Source: Tabrizicola_A sp965284335 (GTDB taxonomy: Bacteria; Pseudomonadota; Alphaproteobacteria; Rhodobacterales; Rhodobacteraceae). From it: DNA of 64,000 nucleotides. The notes under the pieces were generated by a model. It was not told the origin of the DNA. It searched no databases and saw only the letters and a program-made list of their open reading frames with translations. The stretch lies in assembly GCF_965284335.1 (NCBI RefSeq), contig NZ_OZ260076.1. One strand, written 5' to 3'. Position numbers and translations under genes: made by a program. Positions 35,501-43,564 of the stretch are shown one piece after another; position 1 is the first letter of the stretch, and every line of letters begins with the position of its first letter.

Positions 35501-35901
35501 TGGTGCTGCCCGAAACCGGCCGCGTCTTTGTCTCGATCAAGGACATGGACAAGACCCCCGCCTTCGCAGCCGCCCTGCGCGATCTGGTGGCCCAAGGGTT
35601 CGAGATCGTCGCCACACGCGGCACCGCCCAATGGGTGACCAGCGAAGGCATCGCCGCCACGCAGGTCAACAAGGTCTGGGAAGGCCGCCCGAACATCGTG
35701 GACCGGCTGAAAAACAACGACATTGCCCTCGTGATGAACACCACCGAAGGCACCCAAGCCATCTCTGACAGCCGCGACATCCGCCGTGTGGCGCTGATGG
35801 ACAAGATCCCCTATTTCACCACGGCCGCGGCCTCCATCGCCGTCATCGCCGCAATGCGCGCCCGCAGCGAGGGCTATGGGGTGAGGACGTTGCAGGGGTG
35901 A
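32575..35901 (+). CDS. carB: Carbamoyl-phosphate synthase large subunit
   Basis: A 1108-aa enzyme that makes carbamoyl phosphate for arginine and pyrimidines. Two homologous ATP-grasp halves are visible: the first starts [20 protein letters not shown], the second [20 protein letters not shown]. Both contain ATP-grasp motifs such as [20 protein letters not shown] and [20 protein letters not shown]. The C-terminal MGS regulatory domain ends near VRTLQG. Length is a little over the E. coli form. ATG at 32575 follows a sigma-70-like promoter. The glutaminase subunit carA is not adjacent. The gap to ileS holds a string of palindromes. Confidence 0.97.
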   Translation: [1108 protein letters not shown]

Positions 35902-35908
35902 GGCGCGG

Positions 35909-36093
35909 CCCCGGCTTTGGCCGGGGAGAAAACGCTCCAGTGGCGCGTTTTCAGCGCCGAACGCCCGCGAACACCTTCGCGGGCGGGGATAGCAAGCAAG
36001 CGTAGGGTGCGCATTCATTGCGCACCAACCAGACCACGGTCCCGCGCTCTCCCGGGGAGCGCTCCCCTCTCGGCGATTGCGACGGGCAATCGC
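35909..36093. terminator. Series of six palindromes between carB and ileS
   Basis: Perfect stems: ccccgg/ccgggg (35909-35926), gaaaacgc/gcgttttc (35928-35952), cgcccgcgaa/ttcgcgggcg (35962-35985), ggtgcgca/tgcgcacc (36006-36026), ggggagc/gctcccc (36054-36067) and gcgattgc/gcaatcgc (36073-36093). The second, ending in TTTT, is the best terminator for carB. The remainder of the 363-base gap (35902-36264) has no gene. Confidence 0.65.
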
Positions 36094-36108
36094 CTGCCGG
36101 GCAACGAG

Positions 36109-36146
36109 GCGCGGCCCGGCAGGCTTCGCCCTTGAGTCCGGGCAAG
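36109..36146. repeat. Second copy of the gtccgggcaag repeat
   Basis: gcgcggcccggcaggcttcg followed by cccttgagtccgggcaag aligns with 25930-25970 with few differences. It lies downstream of ileS, at the ileS end of the convergent gap. Confidence 0.55.
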
Positions 36147-36264
36147 GGGTGCCCTTGGCGTCCGCAGCCAAAAACGCTCCACCAGACCGCCCCCCCGCCA
36201 TCCAATGTCGGGACGGATGCCAGACGCAGACCCGACAAAAACCCGACGCAGGCCAGACGGCTGT

Positions 36265-39192
36265 TCAGCCCAAAGCCTCGCTGCACCGCTGGCATGTGTC
36301 GGGGTGTTTGTGGGTGCCGACATCGGGCAGAATTTGCCAACAACGCTGGCATTTTTCGCCCTGCGCGGGGTGGAAAACCACCGCAATATCAGCCACATCC
36401 GCCAAAGCAAACGCCCCCTCCGGCGCCGCCCCCTCCCGCAGCACCAGATCCGAGGTGATGCAAAGTTCGGCAAAGTTTACTGACCCCAAAATCTTGGCCA
36501 AAACCGGGGTCACAAAGACCTCCGGCGCAGCCTCAAGGCTCGCGCCAATCACCTTGGCGCTGCGCTGCACCTCCAAGGCCCCCGTCACCACCCGGCGCGC
36601 ATCGCGCAGGGCGTTCCACTTATCGGCCAACGATTGATCAAGCCAAGCCTTTGGTGTTTCAGGAAAATCCACCAGATGAACAGAGCTGTCCTCGCCCGGG
36701 AACCGCTCAAGCCAGACCTCTTCCATCGTGAAAACCAAGATCGGAGCCAGCCAGGTTGTCAGGCGCTGATACAAGATGTCCAAAACCGTCCGCGCCGCCC
36801 GCCGCCGCAGCGAACTGGGGGCGTCGCAGTAAAGACTATCTTTACGAATGTCGAAGTAAACTGAGGACAGATCGGTGGTCGCAAAGGTGAACAGCTTCTG
36901 GAACACACCCTGGAAATCATACTTGGCATAGCCCTGGCGCACCTCTGCGTCCAGCTCTGCCAGACGGTGCAGAACCCAGCGCTCCAGTTCCGGCATCTCT
37001 GCCGGAGAGAGTTTTTCGGCCTCGGTAAAGCCCGCCAGATTGCCCAGCAAAAAGCGCATCGTATTGCGCAGGCGCCGATAGCTGTCAGCCACCCCTTTCA
37101 GGATTTCTTTTCCGATCCGCAGGTCGACCGTGTAATCCGATTGCGCCACCCAAAGCCGCAAGATATCGGCGCCGTATTCGTCGATAACCTGTTGTGGTGC
37201 AACAGTATTTCCCAAGGACTTGGACATTTTCATGCCCTTTTCGTCCAGCGTGAAACCATGGGTCAGCACACCGCGATACGGGGCCCGCCCCTTGGTGCCA
37301 CAGGCCTGCAACATTGACGAATGAAACCAGCCGCGATGCTGGTCGGTGCCTTCCAGATAAAGATCGGCAATGCCATCGGCGCTACCATCCTCACGGTCGC
37401 GCAGCACAAAGGCATGGGTTGATCCGCTGTCAAACCACACGTCCAGAACGTCAAAGACCTGCACGTAATCGGCAGGGTTGACGATGCCGTCCAGCATCTT
37501 TTCCTTAAAGCCCGGCACATACCAGACGTCAGCGCCCTCAGCCTCGAACGCGGCCTTGATGCGGGCGTTCACCTGCGGATTGCGCAACAGGAAATCGGCA
37601 TCGGTCGGCTTGGCCCCCAGCTTGGTAAAGCAGGTCAAAGGCACGCCCCAAGCGCGCTGACGCGACAGCACCCAATCGGGCCGCGCCTCGATCATCGAAT
37701 AAAGCCGATTGCGCCCGGTTTGCGGCGTCCACGCGACCAGATCGTTGATCGAAGTCAGCGCCCTCGCGCGGATGGTGTCGCCATGCGCGCCCATGCCATC
37801 GTCCAGCTTGCGGTCGATCGCGACAAACCATTGCGGGGTGTTGCGATAGATCACCGGCGCCTTGGAGCGCCAGCTGTGCGGATAGCTGTGCTTAAGCTTG
37901 CCCTTGGCAAACAGCGCTCCCGCCCCAGCCAGCGCCTTGATATTGCTGACATTTGCCGGGCCTTCTTTGCCATCGGGCAGGATGATGTGCTGCCCGCCGA
38001 ACAAGGGCAGATCGGCGCGATAGCTGCCATCGGCCTCGACGTTATAGGTCATGCCGAGGTTGTATTTCAGCCCCATCTGATAGTCGTCGTCACCATGCGA
38101 CGGCGCGGTATGGACAAAGCCGGTGCCTGCATCATCCGTCACATGGTCCCCCGCCACCATCGGCACGGGGAAGTCCCACTCCCCCTTGCCACCTTCGATG
38201 CCGGCATAGGGGTGGGAGAGGATCATGCCCGCCAAATCATCTGGCTTCACATCACACAAACGGCGCACCATCTCGGGGCCTGCCAGTTTGGCCTGTGCAA
38301 AGACCGCCTCGGCCAAAGCATCGGCGACAATCACCCGATGCCCGATTGTGGCCGTGCTTTCCGCAGGCCGCCCAATGATCTCGTAAAGACCATAGGCAAT
38401 GCCCGGCCCATAGCTGACCCCACGGTTTTGCGGGATGGTCCAAGGCGTGGTGGTCCAGATCAGCACATCCGTATGGGTGTTTGTGAAAAGCGCATCCCCC
38501 TTCACCACCTTAAACCGCACCCAAACCATGTGGCTCGTGTGGTCGTGATATTCCACCTCTGCCTCGGCCAGCGCGGTTTTCTCCACCGGCGACCACATGA
38601 CGGGCTTTGACCCTTGATAGAGCGAGCCGTTCATCAAGAACTTCATGAACTCATCGGCAATCACCGCCTCGGCATGATAGTCCATTGTGAGATAAGGCTT
38701 TTCCCACTTGCCGGTGATGCCCAGACGCTTGAACTCATCACGCTGAACGTCGATCCAGCCCTCGGCGAACTTGCGGCATTCCTGACGAAAGGCGACCACG
38801 TCGACGTCGTCCTTGTTCAGCCCCTTGGCGCGGTATTGCTCTTCGATCTTCCATTCGATCGGCAGGCCGTGGCAGTCCCAACCCGGCACATAGCGGGCAT
38901 CGCGGCCCATCATCTGCTGGCTGCGCACCACCATATCCTTCAGGATCTTGTTCAGCGCATGGCCGATGTGCAGATGGCCGTTGGCGTAAGGAGGGCCGTC
39001 ATGCAGGGTGAAATCCTGCCGCTTGCCGCCATCCGGGCCGGTCTTTTCGCGCAAGCGGTCGTAAACGCCAATCCGCTCCCAGCGGGCCAGCCAGCCCGGC
39101 TCGCGCTGGGGCAGGCCCGCGCGCATGGGAAACTCGGTCTCGGGCAGGAAAACAGTGTCGCGATAGTCGGTGTCAGGCGTGTCGGCGCACAT
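36265..39192 (-). CDS. ileS: Isoleucine--tRNA ligase
   Basis: A 975-aa class I synthetase charging tRNA-Ile. Signatures: HIGH in NGHLHIGHALNK, KMSKSLGN, the editing domain block TTPWTIPQN, and a C-terminal zinc ribbon with CQRCWQIL and TCQRCSEALG. GWDCHGLPIEWKIE is also present. ATG at 39192 is chosen; an upstream in-frame ATG would add a low-complexity leader. It has a leader of about 136 bases with a stable hairpin and a near-consensus promoter. The preceding gene is divergent. Confidence 0.97.
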   Translation of the reverse strand: MCADTPDTDYRDTVFLPETEFPMRAGLPQREPGWLARWERIGVYDRLREKTGPDGGKRQDFTLHDGPPYANGHLHIGHALNKILKDMVVRSQQMMGRDARYVPGWDCHGLPIEWKIEEQYRAKGLNKDDVDVVAFRQECRKFAEGWIDVQRDEFKRLGITGKWEKPYLTMDYHAEAVIADEFMKFLMNGSLYQGSKPVMWSPVEKTALAEAEVEYHDHTSHMVWVRFKVVKGDALFTNTHTDVLIWTTTPWTIPQNRGVSYGPGIAYGLYEIIGRPAESTATIGHRVIVADALAEAVFAQAKLAGPEMVRRLCDVKPDDLAGMILSHPYAGIEGGKGEWDFPVPMVAGDHVTDDAGTGFVHTAPSHGDDDYQMGLKYNLGMTYNVEADGSYRADLPLFGGQHIILPDGKEGPANVSNIKALAGAGALFAKGKLKHSYPHSWRSKAPVIYRNTPQWFVAIDRKLDDGMGAHGDTIRARALTSINDLVAWTPQTGRNRLYSMIEARPDWVLSRQRAWGVPLTCFTKLGAKPTDADFLLRNPQVNARIKAAFEAEGADVWYVPGFKEKMLDGIVNPADYVQVFDVLDVWFDSGSTHAFVLRDREDGSADGIADLYLEGTDQHRGWFHSSMLQACGTKGRAPYRGVLTHGFTLDEKGMKMSKSLGNTVAPQQVIDEYGADILRLWVAQSDYTVDLRIGKEILKGVADSYRRLRNTMRFLLGNLAGFTEAEKLSPAEMPELERWVLHRLAELDAEVRQGYAKYDFQGVFQKLFTFATTDLSSVYFDIRKDSLYCDAPSSLRRRAARTVLDILYQRLTTWLAPILVFTMEEVWLERFPGEDSSVHLVDFPETPKAWLDQSLADKWNALRDARRVVTGALEVQRSAKVIGASLEAAPEVFVTPVLAKILGSVNFAELCITSDLVLREGAAPEGAFALADVADIAVVFHPAQGEKCQRCWQILPDVGTHKHPDTCQRCSEALG

Positions 39193-39265
39193 CGGATGCG
39201 GTCCTTCGGGAAAGGGAAATCTGATCGTTCTGTGAAGTGTCAGGGGGCCACAGATACGCCCCACC

Positions 39266-39363
39266 CCCGGCGTCCCTTAGGACGCCGGGCCGCTAATTCG
39301 GTGAAGGAACACAGGTTTGCGGCTCATGGCCCGCCTTATAGGCAGGCCTGCGCCCAAGGTCAA
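39266..39363 (-). promoter_or_regulatory. ileS promoter and leader hairpin
   Basis: Minus-strand -35 TTGACC (39363-39358), 17-base spacer, -10 TATAAG (39340-39335). Between this and the ileS ATG is a perfect 10-bp hairpin, cccggcgtcc (39266-39275) with ggacgccggg (39280-39289), loop ctta. I see no T-box motif, so the hairpin may be an attenuator or an mRNA stabiliser. Confidence 0.55.
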
Positions 39364-39420
39364 AGGGGTGCGGCACTGCCGCGCCTTGCAAGCCGGCGCC
39401 CCGGACGACATGCTGGCACC

Positions 39421-39831
39421 ATGACCTCCAACGCCCTGCCCCCGCGTTTCGCGATCACAGCCGCCCAGATTGATGCCGTTGTGGCCGATTTTTACGACGC
39501 CATCCGCCATCACCCCGGAATGGGGCCGGTTTTTGCCGCCCATGTCACCGATTGGCCCGAGCATGAGGCGAAAATCGCCCGCTTTTGGCGCAACGCCATC
39601 CTGCATGAGCGCAGCTATGACGGAAACCCCTTTGCGGTGCATCGGCGGGCCGGCGATGTGCGGCCGGGGATGTTCGAGATCTGGCTTGGCCTTTTCGATT
39701 CGGTGCTGAAGCGGAACTTGCCCCCCGATATCGCGCAAAGCTGGTCGGAGCTGGCCCATCGCATCGGGCGCGGTTTGCGCGCGGGCGTCGTGGAACGGCA
39801 TGAAAAGGACGGCGTGCCGATCCTGCGCTAA
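39421..39831 (+). CDS. Group III truncated haemoglobin
   Basis: A 136-aa single-domain globin. The start PPRFAITAAQIDAVVADFYD and the helix ARFWRNAILHERSYDGNPFAVH with the proximal histidine are typical of group III (trHbP). These proteins bind oxygen and NO, and are linked to nitrosative or microaerobic stress. ATG at 39421 is the natural start, with a ribosome site being weak. It is divergent from ileS and convergent with irr, across a shared terminator. Proximity to Irr is suggestive but does not prove haem-linked control. Confidence 0.9.
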   Translation: MTSNALPPRFAITAAQIDAVVADFYDAIRHHPGMGPVFAAHVTDWPEHEAKIARFWRNAILHERSYDGNPFAVHRRAGDVRPGMFEIWLGLFDSVLKRNLPPDIAQSWSELAHRIGRGLRAGVVERHEKDGVPILR

Positions 39832-39845
39832 GGGCCACTGCCCAT

Positions 39846-39873
39846 CCGACGAGCGCCGAAGGCGACGAGGAGG
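39846..39873. terminator. Convergent terminator, CTCGTCGG family
   Basis: ccgacgagcgccgaaggcga followed by cgaggagg lies between the ends of the haemoglobin and irr genes. In reverse it reads cctcctcgtcgccttcggcg, matching the family at 629, 14124 and 23322. The cgcc/ggcg core can pair. Confidence 0.5.
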
Positions 39874-39877
39874 TAGA

Positions 39878-40306
39878 TCAAGCCTTGCGCAGGCGGATCA
39901 CCACATCGACCCGCGTGATCGTCGCCCCCTCGGGCGCCGCAGGCAATTCGGCAATGCGCAGCTGGTTGGCCGGGGCATCGGTCAACCGACCGCTGTCTTC
40001 CCAGTAAAAATGCGGGTGATCATCCAGCCTTGTGTCAAAATACGACCGCGACCCATCCACCACCACCTCATTCATCAGCCCCGCATCGCAAAAGGCACGC
40101 AAGGTGTTGTAGACGGTGGCAAGGCTGACCTTTTCCGCCGTGCCAGCCGCGGCGGCATAAAGCCCCTCGGCCGTCACATGACGATCCTCGCCATCGCCCA
40201 CCAACAAAGCCGCCAGCGCAAGGCGCTGCCGCGTCGGCCGCAAACCGCCAGAGGCCAGCCAATCGACAAGCCTTTTTTCGCGGTCAAGATGGATCAGATC
40301 AGACAT
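39878..40306 (-). CDS. irr: Fur-family regulator Irr
   Basis: A 142-aa transcription regulator. It has a winged-helix start RPTRQRLALAALLVGDGEDR and the recognition region ATVYNTLRAFCDAGL. The DHPHFYWEDSG segment replaces the Fur zinc/CxxC site, as in Irr, the haem-responsive iron regulator of alphaproteobacteria. It represses iron-using pathways when haem is low. ATG at 40306 lies only about 7 bases past a good -10 box, so the mRNA may be leaderless. A palindrome overlaps the -35 region. The divergent fabA shares the 168-base gap. Confidence 0.87.
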   Translation of the reverse strand: MSDLIHLDREKRLVDWLASGGLRPTRQRLALAALLVGDGEDRHVTAEGLYAAAAGTAEKVSLATVYNTLRAFCDAGLMNEVVVDGSRSYFDTRLDDHPHFYWEDSGRLTDAPANQLRIAELPAAPEGATITRVDVVIRLRKA

Positions 40307-40312
40307 GTAAAC

Positions 40313-40350
40313 AGTATAAAGGATATATCGCAGAGATTTCAATTGGAATC
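40313..40350 (-). promoter_or_regulatory. irr promoter with overlapping palindrome
   Basis: -35 TTGAAA (40342-40337), 18-base spacer, -10 TATACT (40318-40313) on the minus strand. gatttcaattggaatc (40335-40350) is a near-perfect palindrome with one mismatch pair, sitting on the -35. It could be an autoregulatory or iron-control site, though it does not clearly match the ICE consensus I know. Confidence 0.5.
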
Positions 40351-40474
40351 CCAAGCCACCGCCACCCACCCCGCCTTGCGGTGCCACGGCACAAAACCGC
40401 CCCCACCCTTGCTTCCCTATCGGTGGGGGTGATACACGGGGCAAACAACAGCCTTTTGGGAGGACTGCGCAGGA

Positions 40475-40984
40475 ATGGGCCTTTATCCGACATCGTTCAG
40501 CAAGGAAGACCTTCTGAAATGCGCGCGTGGCGAATTGTTCGGCCCCGGCAATGCGCAACTCCCCGCGCCGCCGATGCTGATGATGGACCGCATCACCGAG
40601 ATTTCCGAAGACGGTGGCCTGCATGGCAAGGGTCATGTGGTGGCCGAATTCGACATCACGCCCGACCTTTGGTTCTTTGACTGCCACTTCCCCGGCAACC
40701 CGATCATGCCCGGCTGCCTTGGCCTTGATGGGCTGTGGCAGTTGACCGGTTTCAACCTTGGCTGGCGCGGCTGGCAAGGGCGCGGCTATGCGCTGGGTGT
40801 GGGCGAGGTCAAGCTGACCGGCATGGTGCGGCCAGACCGCAAGATGCTGACCTATAAGGTTGATTTTACCAAGGTCCTGACCACCCGCCGCCTGACCATG
40901 GGCGTGGCCAATGGCATCGTCGAGGCCGATGGCGAAGTCATCTATCAAGTCACCGATATGAAAGTTGCCTTGTCCGAGAGCTGA
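40475..40984 (+). CDS. fabA: 3-hydroxydecanoyl-ACP dehydratase
   Basis: A 169-aa hot-dog-fold enzyme that dehydrates 3-hydroxydecanoyl-ACP and isomerises it to the cis-3 form, starting the anaerobic unsaturated fatty acid pathway. Catalytic H71 is in DCHFPGNPIMPG and D85 in LGLDGLWQLTGF. Length is normal. ATG at 40475 begins MGLYPTSFSKEDL. It leads the fabA-fabB-fabI cluster. A stem cccccacc/ggtggggg (40400-40407 and 40422-40429) lies in its leader. The stop lies in a tandem repeat. Confidence 0.96.
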   Translation: MGLYPTSFSKEDLLKCARGELFGPGNAQLPAPPMLMMDRITEISEDGGLHGKGHVVAEFDITPDLWFFDCHFPGNPIMPGCLGLDGLWQLTGFNLGWRGWQGRGYALGVGEVKLTGMVRPDRKMLTYKVDFTKVLTTRRLTMGVANGIVEADGEVIYQVTDMKVALSES

Positions 40985-41025
40985 AACTCTTGTCCGAGAG
41001 CTGAAACTGTCGGAAAGCTAAGGCT
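40969..41025. repeat. 20-base tandem repeat across the fabA stop codon
   Basis: cttgtccgagagctgaaact is repeated exactly at 40969-40988 and 40989-41008, with a degenerate third copy at about 41007-41025. The first copy carries the fabA stop TGA (40982-40984). As 20 is not a multiple of 3, the second TGA is out of frame. Confidence 0.85.
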
Positions 41026-41072
41026 GTCAGAAGGCCACGAAGTTCTGCCAAGAAAGAAAAGGAGCAGCGCCC

Positions 41073-42302
41073 ATGCGTCGCGTCGTCATCACCGGCATCG
41101 GGATCGTATCGTCCATCGGCAATTCGGCCGCCGAGGTCGAAGCCGCGCTGCGCGCGGGCAAATCGGGCATCGTCTTTGCCCCTGAATATGCCGAGCGCGG
41201 CTTTCGCAGCCAAGTGCATGGTCAGCCCAACATCGTGCTGGAAGATAATATCGACAAGCGCGACCTGCGCTTCATGGGCGATGGTGCGGCCTATAACTTC
41301 ATCGCCATGCGTCAGGCGATCGAAGATTCGGGGCTGGAAGACAAAGACATCTCGAACGAACGCACCGGCATTATCGTCGGCTCGGGCGGGCCGTCGACCA
41401 AATCTTTCTTCAAGGCCCATAACACCGTGCGCGACACCGGCAGCCCGAAACGGATCGGCCCCTTTGGCGTGACCAAGGGCATGTCGTCAACCAACTCGGC
41501 CTGCCTTGCGACGCCCTTCAAGATCAAGGGCGTGAACTATTCGATCACCTCGGCCTGCTCCACCTCGGCCCATTGCATCGGCAATGGCACCGAACTCATC
41601 CAGATGGGCAAGCAGGACATCGTGTTTGCCGGCGGCGGTGAAGAGCTGGACTGGACGCTGTCATGCCTCTTCGATGCCATGGGCGCGATGTCGTCCAAGT
41701 ATAACGACACCCCCGAAACTGCCAGCCGCACCTATGACGCCACACGCGATGGCTTTGTGATTGCGGGCGGTGGCGGCGTTGTGGTGTTGGAAGAGTTGAA
41801 CCACGCCCTTGCGCGCGGCGCGAAAATTTACGGCGAAGTCACCGGCTATGGTGCCACATCCGACGGTTATGACATGGTGGCGCCTTCGGGCGAAGGCGGC
41901 GAGCGGTCGATGCGGCTGGCCCTGTCCACCCTGCCTCAAGGTCGCAAGATCGACTATATCAACAGCCACGGCACCTCGACCATGGTGGGCGATGTGACTG
42001 AAATCGAAGGCATCCGCCGCGTCTTTGGTCAGGGCAAGACGCCGCCCGTGGCCTCGACCAAATCGCTGACCGGTCATTCCTTGGGGGCAACTGGCGTGCA
42101 TGAGGCGATCTATTCGCTGATCATGATGAACAAGGGCTTCATCGCCGCCTCGGCCAATGTCACCACGCTCGACCCCGCTCTTGACCCGTCAGAGATCGTG
42201 ACCACGCTGCGCGAAGGTGTCGAGATTGACAGCGTTTTGTCCAACAGCTTTGGCTTTGGCGGCACCAATGCAACCTTGGTGATGAGCAAGTATCTCGGAT
42301 AA
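41073..42302 (+). CDS. fabB: 3-oxoacyl-ACP synthase I
   Basis: A 409-aa thiolase-fold condensing enzyme that elongates acyl-ACP and is needed with FabA for unsaturated fatty acids. The Cys-His-His triad lies in SACSTSAH, NSHGTST and KSLTGHSLG. The terminal FGFGGTNATLVMSKYL is canonical. The strong ribosome site AAAGGAG precedes ATG 41073. It follows fabA by 88 bases. Confidence 0.96.
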   Translation: MRRVVITGIGIVSSIGNSAAEVEAALRAGKSGIVFAPEYAERGFRSQVHGQPNIVLEDNIDKRDLRFMGDGAAYNFIAMRQAIEDSGLEDKDISNERTGIIVGSGGPSTKSFFKAHNTVRDTGSPKRIGPFGVTKGMSSTNSACLATPFKIKGVNYSITSACSTSAHCIGNGTELIQMGKQDIVFAGGGEELDWTLSCLFDAMGAMSSKYNDTPETASRTYDATRDGFVIAGGGGVVVLEELNHALARGAKIYGEVTGYGATSDGYDMVAPSGEGGERSMRLALSTLPQGRKIDYINSHGTSTMVGDVTEIEGIRRVFGQGKTPPVASTKSLTGHSLGATGVHEAIYSLIMMNKGFIAASANVTTLDPALDPSEIVTTLREGVEIDSVLSNSFGFGGTNATLVMSKYLG

Positions 42303-42307
42303 CAGAC

Positions 42308-42328
42308 CGATTTTTCGTCGAAAAATCG
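42308..42328. terminator. Hairpin between fabB and fabI
   Basis: cgatttttcg, T, cgaaaaatcg: a perfect inverted repeat just after the fabB stop. Weak as a terminator (no T tract beyond the stem), so fabI is probably transcribed through; it may protect the mRNA end. Confidence 0.45.
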
Positions 42329-42362
42329 TGTTTCGGCGACAGTCGCAGCGTGGAGTGCCAGT

Positions 42363-43151
42363 ATGGCCGAACTGATGAAGGGCAAGCGCGGGCTTGTCAT
42401 GGGTGTGGCAAACGAGCGGTCCATCGCTTGGGGCATTGCAAAAGCACTGGCCGATGAAGGGGCGGAGCTTGCGTTTTCCTATCAGGGCGACGCCTTTGGC
42501 AAACGGGTAGAACCTTTGGCCGCCAGCGTTGGCAGCGATGTTCTGGTCGATGTCGATGTCACCAATGACGACAGCCTTGAGGCCTGTTTTGACACGCTCA
42601 AGGCCCGCTGGGGCACGATGGATTTTCTGGTCCATGCCATCGCCTATTCCGACAAAAACGAGTTGACCGGCCGTTTCATCAACACCAGCCGCGGCAATTT
42701 CACCAATTCTTTGGCGATTTCGTGCTTTTCCTTCATCGACGTTGCGCGCCGCGCGTCCGAGATGATGCCGAACGGTGGCTCGCTGATCACGCTGACCTAT
42801 GGCGGGTCAAACCGGGTAACGCCGAATTACAATGTGATGGGGGTGGCCAAGGCCGCCTTGGAAAGCGCCACGCGCTATCTGGCCAATGACCTTGGCCCGG
42901 CGCAGATCCGCGTCAATGCCATTTCGCCCGGCCCAATGAAAACGCTGGCCGGTGCCGCGATTGGCGGTGCCCGCGCCACCTTCCGCCATACCGAGGCCAA
43001 TGCCCCCATGCGCGCCAATGCCACGCTTGAGGCGATCGGCGGCACCGCTGTCTGGCTGTGCAGCGATTACGGCGCTTGCACCACGGGCGAGGTCGTGCAT
43101 GTCGATTGCGGCTTCCATGTCTTGGGCATGCCGCAGCAGGACAATCTCTAA
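42363..43151 (+). CDS. fabI: Enoyl-ACP reductase (NADH)
   Basis: A 262-aa short-chain dehydrogenase-fold enzyme reducing trans-2-enoyl-ACP, the last step of each elongation cycle and the triclosan target. The NADH-binding start GLVMGVANERSIAWGIAKAL is the FabI form. YNVMGVAKAALES holds the catalytic Tyr-x6-Lys. The C-terminal half ends with GEVVHVDCGFHVLGM. ATG at 42363. It closes the fabA-fabB-fabI cluster and is followed by a strong terminator. Confidence 0.95.
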   Translation: MAELMKGKRGLVMGVANERSIAWGIAKALADEGAELAFSYQGDAFGKRVEPLAASVGSDVLVDVDVTNDDSLEACFDTLKARWGTMDFLVHAIAYSDKNELTGRFINTSRGNFTNSLAISCFSFIDVARRASEMMPNGGSLITLTYGGSNRVTPNYNVMGVAKAALESATRYLANDLGPAQIRVNAISPGPMKTLAGAAIGGARATFRHTEANAPMRANATLEAIGGTAVWLCSDYGACTTGEVVHVDCGFHVLGMPQQDNL

Positions 43152-43186
43152 GCTAAGCTGGGCCGACGAAAGTCCGCGCGATATGG

Positions 43187-43217
43187 AAAACGCCGCCCAA
43201 GTCAGGGCGGCGTTTTT
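43187..43217 (+). terminator. Strong intrinsic terminator after fabI
   Basis: aaaacgccgccc (43187-43198), loop aagtca, gggcggcgtttt with a T run to 43217. It has a 12-bp GC-rich stem and a T tract, the clearest terminator in the window. Beyond it (43218-43452) the sequence becomes AT-rich with no gene; it holds a 14-base palindrome tcgattcgaatcga at 43312-43325. Confidence 0.9.
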
Positions 43218-43452
43218 CTATTTACGGATCGGTTTCGGCAAAGGCGGCCATTTTCGCAAAATACACGCCTTGACCGAAACCAACCATAACTGTGCGCACC
43301 GCGTCCAGCCGTCGATTCGAATCGAAATAAAATAACCGAACATCAACACCTTACAGACCACCCGAAGAGGCGAAAACGGATAAGCGTACGCACGACACCA
43401 TAAGGTTACGCAGTCATTTTTCAGGCCGAACACCTTCAGGGTAACCCCATAA

Positions 43453-43513
43453 TGTTGATTTTCACCCAGAACTGAGCCGGTTAGGCGCATAATTTTCACT
43501 GAGAACTGAGCCA
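43453..43513 (+). repeat. IS21 left end: outer and inner repeats
   Basis: The outer terminal repeat is 43453-43475 and the inner copy 43493-43513; both contain TTTTCAC then AGAACTGAGCC. Their TTTTCAC cores are 34 bases apart. Confidence 0.85.
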
Positions 43514-43564
43514 TGTGAACCTTTCCCCGAAGCTGAGAGCTGCGGGGGCAACGGAGTGATCCAC

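Noticed and set aside
39193..39420. T-box leader of ileS
   Set aside because: No antiterminator T-box sequence or specifier stem; only a simple hairpin.
43218..43514. 98-codon minus-strand frame left of the IS
   Set aside because: It reads through the IS terminal repeats and has no recognised homology; not tniQ's missing N terminus.
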